DNA of 64,000 nt from Thiobacillus denitrificans (GCA_020723405.1 DYIY01000006.1:124001-188000); one strand, 5' to 3'; counted from the first letter of the stretch, positions 10,839-19,883 are shown. Notes: generated by a model not told the origin, from the sequence alone. Numbers and translations: made by a program.

Positions 10839-11576
10839 TCAGGCCGAATAGCCCAGCAAACCTTCCCGGTCCAACACCCGGATCATCCGGCCTTTCACCT
10901 GGATCAGTCCTGCCTCGCTGAGCTGACCCAGTACCCTGGACAGGGTTTCCGGCGCCAGATTGAGGCGGGAAGCCACGTTCTGCTTGCTGGCGGCCAGGTT
11001 CACTTCGTAATCGTTGCCGCCATCCGGGGGGGCTTCGTGGCTCAGGTAGCACACCACCCGTTGCACGCTGCCGCGCAACATGCAGGTTTCCATGTCCCCC
11101 AGCAGTTCGTGCAGGCGCGATGACAGGCTGGCCATCATCTTGCGGCAAAGCATGACGCTACCCTCCATGGCCTCCAGCAGGCCCCGGTTGGCCACCAGCA
11201 GCAACAAGCTGTCCGTGGTGGCCTGGGCGGTCACGGGATAGGGCCGGTCCAGGAACACCACCGCTTCGCCGAAGGTGGTGCCCGGGCCGCACAGGTGCAC
11301 CACCTTCTCCGTTCCCTGGGCGGTGGGCAGGGCCAGCTTCACCTGGCCCATGACCACCACGTGCATGCCTTCCGGGCTGTCTCCCTTCTGGAAGATGACC
11401 TCATTCTTCGCCACCCGGTATTCCCGGGTGCAGGCGGCAATCTGGCCCAACTCCCCTTCGGAGAGGCCCCGGAACAGGGGCTGGCGGGACAGGATTTCGG
11501 CGATGGGGTGGCGGGTTTCCAGGATCACTTCGGGTCTCTCGTGCGGATGGGCTCGTTCTGGCGCGGATTCGACCAT
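10839..11576 (-). CDS. Crp/Fnr-family regulator divergent from nap operon
   Basis: A 245-residue Crp/Fnr-type protein. It has an N-terminal cyclic-nucleotide-binding-like beta-roll (about 25-140), a long dimer helix, and a C-terminal winged helix with the recognition segment PETLSRVLGQL. The E-x-x-S-R pattern is typical of proteins reading TTGAT half-sites. It lacks the N-terminal Cys cluster of oxygen-sensing FNR, so a DNR-type NO/haem sensor is more likely. The frame extends back to 11651, but that would cover the FNR-like box; ATG at 11576 is preferred. It probably controls napDAGHB. Confidence 0.85.
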   Translation of the reverse strand: MVESAPERAHPHERPEVILETRHPIAEILSRQPLFRGLSEGELGQIAACTREYRVAKNEVIFQKGDSPEGMHVVVMGQVKLALPTAQGTEKVVHLCGPGTTFGEAVVFLDRPYPVTAQATTDSLLLLVANRGLLEAMEGSVMLCRKMMASLSSRLHELLGDMETCMLRGSVQRVVCYLSHEAPPDGGNDYEVNLAASKQNVASRLNLAPETLSRVLGQLSEAGLIQVKGRMIRVLDREGLLGYSA

Positions 11577-11594
11577 TTCAAGCGTGGCTGAAAC

Positions 11595-11608
11595 TTGATC
11601 ATTGTCAA
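11595..11608. promoter_or_regulatory. FNR/DNR-type box upstream of napD
   Basis: TTGATCATTGTCAA matches the consensus TTGAT-N4-ATCAA in nine of ten half-site bases. Its centre is at 11601.5, between the regulator and napD. If it sits at -41.5, transcription of nap would start near 11643, leaving a short leader before the napD GTG at 11667. Confidence 0.75.
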
Positions 11609-11666
11609 AGCAATTTGAGGACTCGATTGTCAGGATTTGGCCGTAGTCCAAACGAGGAGAACCAGC

Positions 11667-11990
11667 GTGAATCTCTCAGGCATTTTGGTGGTGGCCCGGC
11701 AAGGTAGCCAGGCTTTGGTGGTGGATGCCCTCAACGCCCTGGAAGGGGTGGAGGTGCATCAGGTGGACGAGGTCAGCGGACGGATCATCGCCGTCCAGGA
11801 AGCCGAGAACATCCATGCCGAGATCGACGGGGTCAAGCGCATCAAGGCGCTGCCCGACGTGATCATGGCCGAGATGGTCTACCACTATCTGGCCGAGGAC
11901 GAACGGGTCTATGAATCCATGCCGGATGAATTGAAGGACGACCAGGCGGATGGAATGGCCTGTGCCGTGCCGGCGTATCTGAACGGTTGA
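11667..11990 (+). CDS. napD: Nitrate reductase maturation chaperone NapD
   Basis: A small cytoplasmic chaperone (107 residues) that binds the twin-arginine leader of NapA until the molybdenum cofactor is in place. The ferredoxin-like fold residues LSGILVVARQG and the IHAEIDGVKRI helix fit the NapD family. The start chosen is GTG 11667 with a GAGGAG ribosome-binding site at 11654-11659; a TTG ten codons upstream has no better support. It is the first gene of napDAGHB. The acidic C-terminal tail is longer than in the E. coli protein. Confidence 0.88.
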   Translation: MNLSGILVVARQGSQALVVDALNALEGVEVHQVDEVSGRIIAVQEAENIHAEIDGVKRIKALPDVIMAEMVYHYLAEDERVYESMPDELKDDQADGMACAVPAYLNG

Positions 11991-12008
11991 TCGAGTTAGG
12001 AGGCTGAG

Positions 12009-14777
12009 ATGGGACTGACACGTCGTGATTTTCTGAAGACCAGCGTTGCCGGCGCCGCCGCCGCCACGGTGGGCATGCCCCTGTCCGAGCAGGCTGAGGC
12101 CGCCGTCAAGGCGGGCGAGGCGGGCTGGCAATGGGACAAGAGCGTGTGCCGTTTCTGCGGCACCGGCTGCGGCATCATGGTGGCCACCAAGGACGGCCGC
12201 ATCGTTGCCACCAAGGGGGATCCGGACGCTCCGGTGAACCGGGGCCTGAACTGCGTCAAGGGCTACTTCAACGGCAAGATCATCTACGGTGCCGACCGGT
12301 TGACCCAGCCCCTCCTGCGCATGACCGACGGCAAATTCGACAAGAAGGGCAAGTTCACGCCCATCTCCTGGGAACAGGCCATCGACATCCTGGAAGAGAA
12401 GATCCGCTGGGCCCTCAATGAGAAGGGCCCCACCGGCATCGGCATCTTCGGTTCCGGCCAGTACACCATCCATGAGGGCTATGCCGCTGCCAAGCTGATG
12501 AAGGCCGGCTTCCGCTCCAACAACCTGGACCCCAACGCCCGGCACTGCATGGCCTCCGCCGTGGTGGCCTTCATGCAGACCTTCGGCATCGACGAGCCCC
12601 AGGGCAACTACGACGACATCGAGCACACCGACACCGCCGTGCTGTGGGGCGCCAACATGGCCGAGATGCACCCCATCCTGTGGTCGCGCATCACCAACCG
12701 CCGCCTCACCCACGCCAAGATGCGGGTGGTGAACCTGTCCACCTACGGCAATATGTCCTCCGACATCGCCGACACGGAGATCATCTTCTCCCCCAGCGGC
12801 GACCTGGCCATCCAGAACTACATCGCCCGGGAGATCATCAAGCGCGATGCCGTGGATCACGACTTCGTCAAGAAGCACACCCAGTTCGCCACGGGTCCCT
12901 ACGACATCGGCTACGGTTTCCGTCCCGGCAAGTGGGACAAGTACCACACGCCCGCCGAGATCGAGATCGTCAAGAACGAGAAGTCCCACGTCATCGACAA
13001 GTGGGAAGCCGTCGCCCAGCGCAAGAAGGAAGGCGAGGTGGTGGAACAGAAGAACACCGCCGGCCTGGACCCCTGGAAGGACTGGGCCATCAGCTTCGAC
13101 GACTTCAAGGCCGCAGTGGAGCCCTATACCCTGGACTTCACCGCCGCAGTCGCCAAGGGCGATCCGGACGAGCCCATGGACCAGTTCAAGGCCAAGCTCC
13201 AGCAGCTTGCCGACCTTTACTGCGAAAAGGGCCGCAAGATCGTCTCCTACTGGACCATGGGCTTCAACCAGCACCAGCGGGGTTCCTGGGTCAACGAGCA
13301 GTGCTACATGAACCACCTGCTCACCGGCCGCCAGTCCAAACCCGGTGATGGCGCCTTCTCCCTCACCGGCCAGCCCTCCGCCTGCGGCACCGCCCGGGAA
13401 GTGGGCACCTTCGCCCACCGTCTGCCCGCCGACATGGTGGTCATGAACCCGAAGCACCGGGCCATCACCGAGAAGCTGTGGAAACTGCCGGCCAAGACCA
13501 TCAACCCGGCCGTGGGCAGCCACTTCGTCAAGCAGATGCGCGACCTGGAAGACGGCACCATGCTGTTCTCCTGGACCCAGGTGAACAACCCCTGGCAGAA
13601 CACCGCCAACGTGAACCACTGGATCAAGGGCGCCCGGGAGATGAACAACTTCATCGTGGTGTCCGACGCCTATCCCGGCGTGTCCGCCAAGGTGGCCGAC
13701 CTGATCCTGCCCGCCGCCATGATCAACGAGAAGTGGGGCGCCTACGGCAACGCCGAGCGGCGTACCCAGGTCTGGCGCCAACAGGTCATGCCTCCCGGCC
13801 AGGCCCGTCCCGACCTGTGGATGATGCTGGAGCTGTCCAAGCGCTTCAAACTGAAGGAAGTCTGGGGTGAATTGAAGATCCCCGGCCTGAAGGCCGACGG
13901 TTTCGAGGAAGGCAAGCTGCCCAGTGTGCTGGATGAGGCGGTGAAAATGGGTTATACCCCGGAAACCACCCTCTATGAAGTCCTGTTCGCTACCCCGGAC
14001 AACAAGAAGGTGAAGTGGCCGGATGCCATTGCCAAGGGTCATCCCAACATCACCGCCGATCTGCTCAAGGACGGCTGGTTCCCCGAGAAGGCCCTGTTCG
14101 AGGAATACCGGCAGTTCGGCAGCGGCCACGGCCACGATCTGGCCCCCTTCGACGTCTACCACGACGACAAGGTGCGGGGCCTGCGCTGGCCCGTGGTGGA
14201 AAAGGACGGCAAGTGGGTGGAAACCCCCTGGCGCAACAACGAGAAGTACGACCCCTATGTGGCAAAGGGCATGGGCTTTGACTTCTACGGCAACAACGGC
14301 AAGGCCCTGGTCATGGGAGACCTGGACAAGGCCGGGGATCCGGCCAAGAAGGTGGACATCTCCCACAAGGCCAAGATCTACTTCCGGCCCTACGCTTCGC
14401 CGGTGGAAAAGCCGGACGACAACTACAACCTGTGGTTGTGCACCGGCCGGGTGCTGGAACACTGGCACTCCGGCACCATGACCCGGCGGGTCCCCGAGTT
14501 GCACCGGGCCGTGCCCAACGCAGTGTGCTGGATCAACCAGAAGGACGCGGATGCCCGGGGCCTGAAGCGCAACGACCTGGTCTGGGTGGAATCCCGCCGG
14601 GGCAAGGTCAAGGTGCGCCTGGAAACCGGCGGCCGCAACCGGGTGCCGCGTGGCCTGGTTTACGTGCCCTGGTTCGATGAGGGCGTGCTGATCAACAAGG
14701 TCACCCTGGACACGACTTGCCCCCTCTCGAAGGAGACGGATTACAAGAAGTGCTCGGTGAAGATCTACAAGGCCTGA
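12009..14777 (+). CDS. napA: Periplasmic nitrate reductase catalytic subunit NapA (long form)
   Basis: NapA reduces nitrate to nitrite in the periplasm at a Mo-bis-MGD centre. A twin-arginine leader (LTRRDFLK) is followed by the 4Fe-4S site Cys47-x2-Cys50-x3-Cys54-x27-Cys82 and the molybdenum-ligand Cys180 in [10 protein letters not shown]. At 922 residues it is about 90 longer than the common proteobacterial NapA and closer in length to the epsilonproteobacterial type; extra sequence lies in the central region. A GGAGG-like site precedes the ATG. It is followed by a 107-bp spacer with strong secondary structure, then napG. Confidence 0.97.
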   Translation: MGLTRRDFLKTSVAGAAAATVGMPLSEQAEAAVKAGEAGWQWDKSVCRFCGTGCGIMVATKDGRIVATKGDPDAPVNRGLNCVKGYFNGKIIYGADRLTQPLLRMTDGKFDKKGKFTPISWEQAIDILEEKIRWALNEKGPTGIGIFGSGQYTIHEGYAAAKLMKAGFRSNNLDPNARHCMASAVVAFMQTFGIDEPQGNYDDIEHTDTAVLWGANMAEMHPILWSRITNRRLTHAKMRVVNLSTYGNMSSDIADTEIIFSPSGDLAIQNYIAREIIKRDAVDHDFVKKHTQFATGPYDIGYGFRPGKWDKYHTPAEIEIVKNEKSHVIDKWEAVAQRKKEGEVVEQKNTAGLDPWKDWAISFDDFKAAVEPYTLDFTAAVAKGDPDEPMDQFKAKLQQLADLYCEKGRKIVSYWTMGFNQHQRGSWVNEQCYMNHLLTGRQSKPGDGAFSLTGQPSACGTAREVGTFAHRLPADMVVMNPKHRAITEKLWKLPAKTINPAVGSHFVKQMRDLEDGTMLFSWTQVNNPWQNTANVNHWIKGAREMNNFIVVSDAYPGVSAKVADLILPAAMINEKWGAYGNAERRTQVWRQQVMPPGQARPDLWMMLELSKRFKLKEVWGELKIPGLKADGFEEGKLPSVLDEAVKMGYTPETTLYEVLFATPDNKKVKWPDAIAKGHPNITADLLKDGWFPEKALFEEYRQFGSGHGHDLAPFDVYHDDKVRGLRWPVVEKDGKWVETPWRNNEKYDPYVAKGMGFDFYGNNGKALVMGDLDKAGDPAKKVDISHKAKIYFRPYASPVEKPDDNYNLWLCTGRVLEHWHSGTMTRRVPELHRAVPNAVCWINQKDADARGLKRNDLVWVESRRGKVKVRLETGGRNRVPRGLVYVPWFDEGVLINKVTLDTTCPLSKETDYKKCSVKIYKA

Positions 14778-14786
14778 TGGAGAGCA

Positions 14787-14877
14787 GGTAGCCGGTTGTC
14801 GGTAGCGGGAAGCTTGAAATCTCCGCGCCTTGGGCGCGCTGATCAAGAGCTACCGACTACCGGCTGCCGCTACCGAC
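14787..14877. repeat. Nested inverted/direct repeats between napA and napG
   Basis: The arm at 14787-14806 pairs with 14849-14868 at 17 of 20 positions. An inner stem CGCGCC-TTG-GGCGCG lies at 14824-14838. GCTACCGAC occurs twice as a direct repeat (14849-14857, 14869-14877), so a second pairing is possible (GTCGGTAGCGG at 14798-14808 with 14867-14877, exact). No T-run follows. The structure could stabilise or process the napDA part of the mRNA. Confidence 0.7.
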
Positions 14878-14884
14878 TGGCACC

Positions 14885-15664
14885 ATGTCCCAACCCGACC
14901 CGAACCGTCGTGAATTCCTGGTGAGGATGGCCCAGGGGGCCGCCATTGCCGGCACCGGCGGCCTGCTCTGGACCTATCTGCTGGGCAACGAATCCCGGGC
15001 TGCGCCTTACGCCCTGCGCCCGCCAGGGGCCCTGGCCGAGTCGGACTTCAACGCCGCCTGCATCAAGTGCGGCCAATGCGTGAACGACTGTCCGCCCCAT
15101 ATCCTGAAGCTGGAGCCCGCCGGGGGCGATCTGCCCATCGGCATGCCCTTCTACGAACCCCGTACCGGGGCATGCATCATGTGCCCCGACATCCCCTGCA
15201 TGAAGGCCTGCCCCACCGGGGCCCTGTCACCCAATCTGAAGCGCATCGAGGATGCGCGCATGGGCCTGGCGGTCATCGACATCGAGAACTGTCTGTCCTG
15301 GAAGGGCCTGCGCTGTGAAATCTGCCATCGGGAATGCCCCATCAAGGGCAAGGCCATCACCCTGGAGACCCATCCACGGCAGATTTCCAAGCACGCCATG
15401 TTCGTCCCCCTGGTCCATTCCGATGCCTGCACGGGCTGTGGCATCTGCGAGAAGGCCTGTCCCACCGAGGTGGCCGCCATCCGCATCCTTCCCCACAAGC
15501 TGGTCCAGGGCAAGATCGGCGAGCACTATCGCCTGGGCTGGACCTTCGACACCGAAGTGACCCAGGATTTCAAGGCCGCCCCCCAGGCAGCCCCGAGCGC
15601 CACGCCCGAGCCGGGCGGCAAAGCGGGTGGCCTGGATTATCTGAATAGCGGAGAAGGCCTGTGA
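14885..15664 (+). CDS. napG: Ferredoxin-type quinol dehydrogenase subunit NapG
   Basis: NapG is a periplasmic protein with four 4Fe-4S clusters that, with membrane NapH, passes electrons from quinol to NapB/NapA. The 259-residue protein has a twin-arginine leader (Arg8-Arg9 in NRREFLVRM) and four Cys clusters, for example CIKCGQCVNDCP and CTGCGICEKACP. The C-terminal tail is Ala/Pro-rich. Its TGA overlaps the napH GTG (GTGA). Confidence 0.95.
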   Translation: MSQPDPNRREFLVRMAQGAAIAGTGGLLWTYLLGNESRAAPYALRPPGALAESDFNAACIKCGQCVNDCPPHILKLEPAGGDLPIGMPFYEPRTGACIMCPDIPCMKACPTGALSPNLKRIEDARMGLAVIDIENCLSWKGLRCEICHRECPIKGKAITLETHPRQISKHAMFVPLVHSDACTGCGICEKACPTEVAAIRILPHKLVQGKIGEHYRLGWTFDTEVTQDFKAAPQAAPSATPEPGGKAGGLDYLNSGEGL

Positions 15665-16575
15665 ACGCCCCGGCCAGCCGTCAGGAAACCGCCCGGACCG
15701 ACCACGCCGTTCCCACCGGCCTGTGGGCCTGGCGCTACATCATCCTGCGCCGCATCAGCCAGTTCGGCATCCTGCTCATGTTCTTCGGCACGGCCCACTG
15801 GGGATGGCAGGTGGCCAAGGACACCCCTTTGCTGACGGGCAACCTGTCCGCGTCCAAGTTCATCGGCCTGATCCCCCTGACGGACCCTTTCGCCGCACTC
15901 CAGATTTTCCTGGCCGGCCACGTGTTGCAACAGGAAAGCCTCATCGGCGCGGCCATCGTCTTCGCTCTTTACCTGCTCGTTGGCGGCCGGGTGTTCTGCG
16001 CCTGGGTGTGCCCGGTGAATCTGGTCACCGATGCCGCAGGCTGGTTACGCAGCCGATTGGGCATCGGCACCCTGGTCCACCTGTCCCGGGGCCTGCGCTA
16101 TTTCGTCCTGGCCGCTACCCTGGCGATTTCCGTGATCACCGGCCTGGCCGCCTTCGAATGGGTGAGCCCCGTGGGCATGGCCCATCGGGAGATCATCTTC
16201 GGACTGGGGGCCGGCTTCACCGCCCTCCTGGCCATCTTCCTGTTCGACCTGCTGCTGCTCAAGCACGGCTGGTGCGGCCATCTGTGCCCCCTCGGGGCCT
16301 TCTACAGCCTGGTGGGCAAGACCGCCCAGGTGCGGGTGCGCTTCGACAAGGACACCTGCACCCATTGCGGGGAATGTGCCAGGGTCTGCCCCGAACCCCA
16401 GGTGTTGAACCTGAAAAAGCTGGAAGAGCGGGGCTACGTGTTTTCCGGCGAATGCAGCAATTGCGGGCGCTGCACGCCGATCTGTCCGGAAGGAAGCCTG
16501 AAGTTCGATTTCAAACCCCTGATCCGTGGTCACTTGGCTGCGGATGCCATTGCCGTCAATAGGAGGACGAGATGA
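15661..16575 (+). CDS. napH: Quinol dehydrogenase membrane subunit NapH
   Basis: A 304-residue integral membrane protein that oxidises quinol with NapG. About four membrane segments are visible (near 30-50, 85-105, 140-165, 175-200). Two Cys-x3-Cys-Pro motifs (CAWVCPVN, CGHLCPLG) are typical of NapH, and two C-terminal 4Fe-4S clusters follow (CTHCGECARVCP, CSNCGRCTPICP). The GTG start overlaps the napG stop, and the gene overlaps napB by ATGA, so all three are translationally coupled. Confidence 0.95.
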   Translation: MNAPASRQETARTDHAVPTGLWAWRYIILRRISQFGILLMFFGTAHWGWQVAKDTPLLTGNLSASKFIGLIPLTDPFAALQIFLAGHVLQQESLIGAAIVFALYLLVGGRVFCAWVCPVNLVTDAAGWLRSRLGIGTLVHLSRGLRYFVLAATLAISVITGLAAFEWVSPVGMAHREIIFGLGAGFTALLAIFLFDLLLLKHGWCGHLCPLGAFYSLVGKTAQVRVRFDKDTCTHCGECARVCPEPQVLNLKKLEERGYVFSGECSNCGRCTPICPEGSLKFDFKPLIRGHLAADAIAVNRRTR

Positions 16576-17054
16576 GCAAGATCGTGCGCAAGACCATGCT
16601 GGTGAGTGCCCTCATGGCCTCGCTGTATTCCCTGGCGGCCATCGCGGTGCAGGACCAGGCCATTCCCGATGACGCCATCGGTCTGTCCAAGACCAGCGTC
16701 TATGACGTGCCCGAGCCGGCGGTGACGGAATACGGCGAAGCCGACGCGGGCACGGTGGGCAAGCGGGCGGAGCGTTCCTACATGACTGCACCGCCGATGA
16801 TTCCCCACACGACCAAGGACATGCTGCCCATTCGCCAGGACTTCAACCTGTGCAAGGATTGTCACGTGCAGCCCGCCCTCATCGGCGAGAAGATCACCAA
16901 GGGCCTGCCGGTGCCTGCCCCGGCCAGCCACTACGTGGACGTGAAGGAAGGCCAACTCTACATGGGCCGCTGGAACTGCACCCAGTGCCACGCACCCCAG
17001 GCCAAGGTGTCGCCCCTGGTGAAGAACACCTTCAAGAAACCCGGCGGCAAGTAA
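16572..17054 (+). CDS. napB: Diheme cytochrome c subunit NapB
   Basis: NapB is the small periplasmic electron-transfer partner of NapA. The 160-residue precursor has an N-terminal signal peptide (about 1-25) and two c-type haem sites, CKDCH at 94-98 and CTQCH at 136-140. The NapB-specific region with YMTAPPMIPHT before the first haem is present. It is the last gene of napDAGHB; no napC, napE or napF is in the window, so electrons must enter through NapGH or a distant gene. Two hairpins follow it. Confidence 0.94.
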   Translation: MSKIVRKTMLVSALMASLYSLAAIAVQDQAIPDDAIGLSKTSVYDVPEPAVTEYGEADAGTVGKRAERSYMTAPPMIPHTTKDMLPIRQDFNLCKDCHVQPALIGEKITKGLPVPAPASHYVDVKEGQLYMGRWNCTQCHAPQAKVSPLVKNTFKKPGGK

Positions 17055-17081
17055 GCCGGTCTGCCTACCTGAGCACCAGGC

Positions 17082-17109
17082 ACCCGGGCCGGCACAAGCC
17101 GGCCCGGGT
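17082..17109 (+). other. Strong hairpin after napB
   Basis: A 12-bp perfect stem, ACCCGGGCCGGC, with loop ACAA, at 17082-17109. There is no T-run directly after it. It probably protects the 3' end of the nap mRNA or works together with the terminator just downstream. Confidence 0.7.
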
Positions 17110-17123
17110 AGGCCTGGGTACCG

Positions 17124-17151
17124 ATGCCGCCTGCCTCCGGCGGCATTTTTT
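17124..17151 (+). terminator. Rho-independent terminator of nap operon
   Basis: Stem ATGCCGCC / GGCGGCAT with a 7-base loop, followed by a run of six T (17146-17151). This is a classical terminator and marks the end of napDAGHB. Confidence 0.85.
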
Positions 17152-17164
17152 CGCCGTCAATAAG

Positions 17165-17190
17165 AACGGGGCGCCCATGGGCGCCCCGTT
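17165..17190 (-). terminator. Palindromic hairpin downstream of hfq
   Basis: A 26-base perfect palindrome centred on CCCATGGG. Read on the minus strand it follows the hfq stop by about 20 bases and is followed by a moderately T-rich stretch (CTTATT). It probably ends hfq transcription and may also act on the plus strand. Confidence 0.6.
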
Positions 17191-17211
17191 TGCATGGCAG
17201 GTCCCCCCGGA

Positions 17212-17460
17212 TCAATCCTGGGACGGAACGCCTTCCCGGGGGCCGATGGAAACCTGCTTGGCCGGGGAGATGGTGGAGATGGCGTGCTTGAAAATGGCCT
17301 GGACAGCCTGATCGTTGCCCCGCAACAACACCATGTACTGGTCGAAGGACTCGATGCGTCCCACCAACTTGATGCCGTTCACCAGAAATACGGAGCAATG
17401 CACATGCTCCTTGCGCAGGGTGTTGAGGAACTGATCCTGGAGGTTCTGGCGATCGCCCAT
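17212..17460 (-). CDS. hfq: Hfq-family RNA chaperone (stand-alone, possibly a second copy)
   Basis: Hfq hexamers bind sRNAs and A-rich mRNA tails. The 82-residue product has the Sm1 region [21 protein letters not shown] and the Sm2 motif FKHAIS. Compared with canonical Hfq, the segment between LL and the F/Y-K-H triad is two residues longer ([10 protein letters not shown]), the triad starts with Phe57 instead of Tyr, and Cys22 precedes the second strand. It is not next to miaA/hflX, where the main hfq usually lies, so it may be a paralogue. The frame extends 8 codons upstream, but ATG 17460 gives the normal N-terminus. Confidence 0.85.
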   Translation of the reverse strand: MGDRQNLQDQFLNTLRKEHVHCSVFLVNGIKLVGRIESFDQYMVLLRGNDQAVQAIFKHAISTISPAKQVSIGPREGVPSQD

Positions 17461-17600
17461 GTCTGTACCTAAAGATTTAACCAATCAGCATGATAGCATG
17501 TAAGGGATTCTGTTATAGATCGAATGTACTGCTTTGAGGCGCCAGACGCCACCACGAATTGGCATCGGGTGCCTCGGCGCGAAGTGATCGGCCGGGGAAG

Positions 17601-18593
17601 ATGCGATACAGGGACTACTACAGGGTTCTCGGCGTGCGCAGGGATGCACGCCCGGAAGACATTACCCAGGCCTATCGGCGCCTGGCCCGCAAATACCATC
17701 CGGACGTGTCCGAAGAAGCCGACAGCGCGGAGAAGTTCAAGGACGTCTCGGAGGCCTATGAGGTTCTGAGTGATCCGGAGCGACGTGCAGGTTATGACCT
17801 GTACGGGTATCGCCGTCCGGGAAACGGGGCTGGCCCCCACGCACAACGGCCAGGCGGTGCGGGTCAGTCAGGGGGATTTCCCCGGGGTGATGATTACTTT
17901 TCCGCCTTCCATGCCGGCCCGGCAGCCCCGTCTTCCGTTGCAGGCGAACCCATTCCCGAGCCCCCTGTCGCTGGTGAGCCGGCCCGGGGCCGGGACATGG
18001 AGGCGCCCTTCTTCATTGCGCTGGAGGACGCTTTCCACGGGGTGGAACGCCAGGTGGACCTGGCGGAATACGGGGGAGAAGGCCTGGTGGTCCTGAAGGT
18101 GCCACCGGGCACGCTGCCCGGCAAGAAGCTCCGCCTGGCGGGAAAGGGGTGGGTTCCGGACGGCGGCGGCGCGCCGGGGGACCTTTACCTGCGGGTGGAA
18201 CTGAACCGCACCGGCCCTTACCGGCTTGAAGGTCTGGACATCTATCTGGTGGCGCCCATCCTGCCCTGGGAGGCTGCCCTGGGTGCCAAAATCCTCGTGC
18301 CCACACCCACCGGAACGACCAAGGTCCGGGTGCCTCCAGGCGCCCATTCGGGGCGCAAGATCCGGCTGTCGGGCCGGGGATTTCCAGGTGGTCCGAAAGG
18401 TGCCGGCAATTTTTTCGTGCTACTGCAGGTGGTGGTGCCTCCCCAACTCTCGGCTGAGGAGCGGGCCCTCTACGAAGGTCTGGCGGAGTTGAACCGTTTC
18501 GATCCTCGCCCAGGCTTTGCGGCCTATGCCATGGAGGGGCAGGCCCCCCGCCCCGGGGAAGGCGAGGGAGGCGAAGCGGCGTCGTCAGCCTGA
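17601..18593 (+). CDS. cbpA: DnaJ-like co-chaperone, CbpA type
   Basis: A 330-residue J-domain protein. The J domain (1-70) has the HPD motif at 33-35 (KYHPDV). A Gly/Pro-rich linker follows (about 72-130), then two beta-sandwich C-terminal domains typical of type II J proteins. The zinc-finger Cys repeats of DnaJ are absent, so CbpA is the better match. It stimulates DnaK. The ATG at 17601 is preceded immediately by GGGGAAG, closer than usual, and an in-frame TTG at 17559 exists, so the start is not certain. It ends 7 bp from the convergent radical SAM gene. Confidence 0.85.
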   Translation: MRYRDYYRVLGVRRDARPEDITQAYRRLARKYHPDVSEEADSAEKFKDVSEAYEVLSDPERRAGYDLYGYRRPGNGAGPHAQRPGGAGQSGGFPRGDDYFSAFHAGPAAPSSVAGEPIPEPPVAGEPARGRDMEAPFFIALEDAFHGVERQVDLAEYGGEGLVVLKVPPGTLPGKKLRLAGKGWVPDGGGAPGDLYLRVELNRTGPYRLEGLDIYLVAPILPWEAALGAKILVPTPTGTTKVRVPPGAHSGRKIRLSGRGFPGGPKGAGNFFVLLQVVVPPQLSAEERALYEGLAELNRFDPRPGFAAYAMEGQAPRPGEGEGGEAASSA

Positions 18594-18600
18594 AGCCGGG

Positions 18601-19608
18601 TCAGGCGGTTTCCGGCAGGTAGCGCATGGGTTTGGCCAGGGCCTCGCAGTCGTCCTTGCTTTCCCCGTAGGCCATGCACTTCTCGCAGACCGTGCCGCGC
18701 ACGTCCTCCCGCAGGTTGGCGGTGCGCAGGGCCTGAAAGGCGGAACTGGCCCAGGCTTCCCGGAAGGGGGTGGTCTTCAGGTCGCCCATATGGAAGCGAC
18801 CGTCATGGTCGAAGCAGCAGGCCGACAGGAAGCCGTCGTAGGTGATGTGGCCTTCGGTGAACAGGGCCCAGCAGGGCAGGGGAGGACGCAGGGCGCCGAT
18901 GCGGCCCTGGTTGCCGGCGGTGGCCACCTTGCCGCCAGCCCCGGCGGTGAGGCCGGCCTGGCCGTAGAGGGGCAGCCAGTAGTGCTGGTCCACGTAAGGC
19001 AGGATTTCCTCCACGGCCTTCTCCATGCGCGCCAATTGTTCCCCGTCGTAGCGGATGCTGGAGGCGTAGATGCCGCAGTGGTGGCCGGTTTCCTTCTCGA
19101 CTTCGTCGCGCACTGATCGGGCGCCCTTGATGTTGGCCACCACGGTGTGAAAGTCGCTGGCCTTCACCCGGGTGACTTCGTGGAACTGTTCCGGGTCGGC
19201 ATTGTTGAAGCTGAATTTCAGGGAATCCAGCCCGGCGGCCATGACCTTCTTCACCCGTTCGGGCCTGGCCAGTCGGCCGTTGGTGGTGAGGAACACGTAG
19301 GGATAGCCACAGTCCTGCTTGGCGTAGCGTACCGCGTCTTCCAGCCAGTCGCAGAGGAAGGATTCGCCCAGGTAGAAGAGGCCCAGTTCCTGGACCCCGT
19401 CCTCACGCATCTCTTTCACCACCCGGGCGTAGAAATCCCAATCCATGTCGGATTTCTTGCGCAACCGGGCGCCCGAGGCACAGAAGAAGCACTTGAAGTC
19501 GCAACGGGCGGTGAGCTCGATCTTCACGCTCTTGGGGATGGGCGGGGTGGGGCTGCGGTAATCCTGGGTGATCAGGGTGATGGCGTCGATGCGTTCGGTG
19601 ATGCCCAT
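18601..19608 (-). CDS. Radical SAM/SPASM protein
   Basis: A 335-residue radical SAM enzyme. The SAM-cluster motif is Cys36-x3-Cys40-x2-Cys43 (CDFKCFFC). C-terminal cysteines (CW, CCFDHD, CEKC, and DDC) form a SPASM-like set for auxiliary iron-sulfur clusters. Such proteins modify peptides or sugars by radical chemistry; the substrate cannot be read. It is transcribed away from cluster A from a sigma-54-type promoter in the shared spacer, which suggests co-regulation with the neighbouring FkbM/radical SAM/GSCFA genes. Confidence 0.85.
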   Translation of the reverse strand: MGITERIDAITLITQDYRSPTPPIPKSVKIELTARCDFKCFFCASGARLRKKSDMDWDFYARVVKEMREDGVQELGLFYLGESFLCDWLEDAVRYAKQDCGYPYVFLTTNGRLARPERVKKVMAAGLDSLKFSFNNADPEQFHEVTRVKASDFHTVVANIKGARSVRDEVEKETGHHCGIYASSIRYDGEQLARMEKAVEEILPYVDQHYWLPLYGQAGLTAGAGGKVATAGNQGRIGALRPPLPCWALFTEGHITYDGFLSACCFDHDGRFHMGDLKTTPFREAWASSAFQALRTANLREDVRGTVCEKCMAYGESKDDCEALAKPMRYLPETA

Positions 19609-19666
19609 GGTTGATCCTGTCTGGCTGTGTTGATCGGAGTTCCGTGTGGCCGGGCAGCGTGTACCA

Positions 19667-19681
19667 GCAGGGATCGTGCCA
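19667..19681 (-). promoter_or_regulatory. Sigma-54-type promoter, minus strand
   Basis: On the minus strand the sequence reads TGGCACGATCCCTGC. It matches TGGCACG-N4-TTGC with one change (C for T), and the GG and GC dinucleotides are correctly 12 bases apart. Start of transcription would be near 19655, about 47 bases before the radical SAM/SPASM ATG at 19608. Confidence 0.65.
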
Positions 19682-19867
19682 GATGCTGGAGACTGTTGAT
19701 GGCGGTCAATAAACGGAGTCTGCGCTCCGAATATCGGAATCCCATCCGGGGTTCTTTAATTCCTCCAGGCCAAGACCCGCCGGTCGCCAGGCGGCAAACC
19801 TTGCCAGGGCTTGGCAAGGACTGCCGCGGTGGCCGGTGAAAAACGCCTGCAGGGGGCGTTTTCGGCA

Positions 19868-19883
19868 TGGCACGGTGGTTGCT
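19868..19883 (+). promoter_or_regulatory. Sigma-54 promoter, plus strand
   Basis: TGGCACGGTGGTTGCT is an exact match to the -24/-12 consensus TGGCACG-N4-TTGCT. Transcription would start near 19895, about 53 bases upstream of the ATG at 19948. It should drive the unknown gene and the FkbM, radical SAM and GSCFA genes behind it. Confidence 0.82.

Noticed and set aside
11676-14846. A very long open frame antisense to napA (over 1000 codons)
   Set aside because: It mirrors the third-position GC bias of napA, its translation is His/Gly/Val-rich low complexity, it has no ribosome-binding site, and napA is certain on the other strand.
19798-19811. TGGCAAGGTTTGCC on the minus strand as another sigma-54 promoter
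   Set aside because: The GG and GC elements are 10 bases apart instead of 12.
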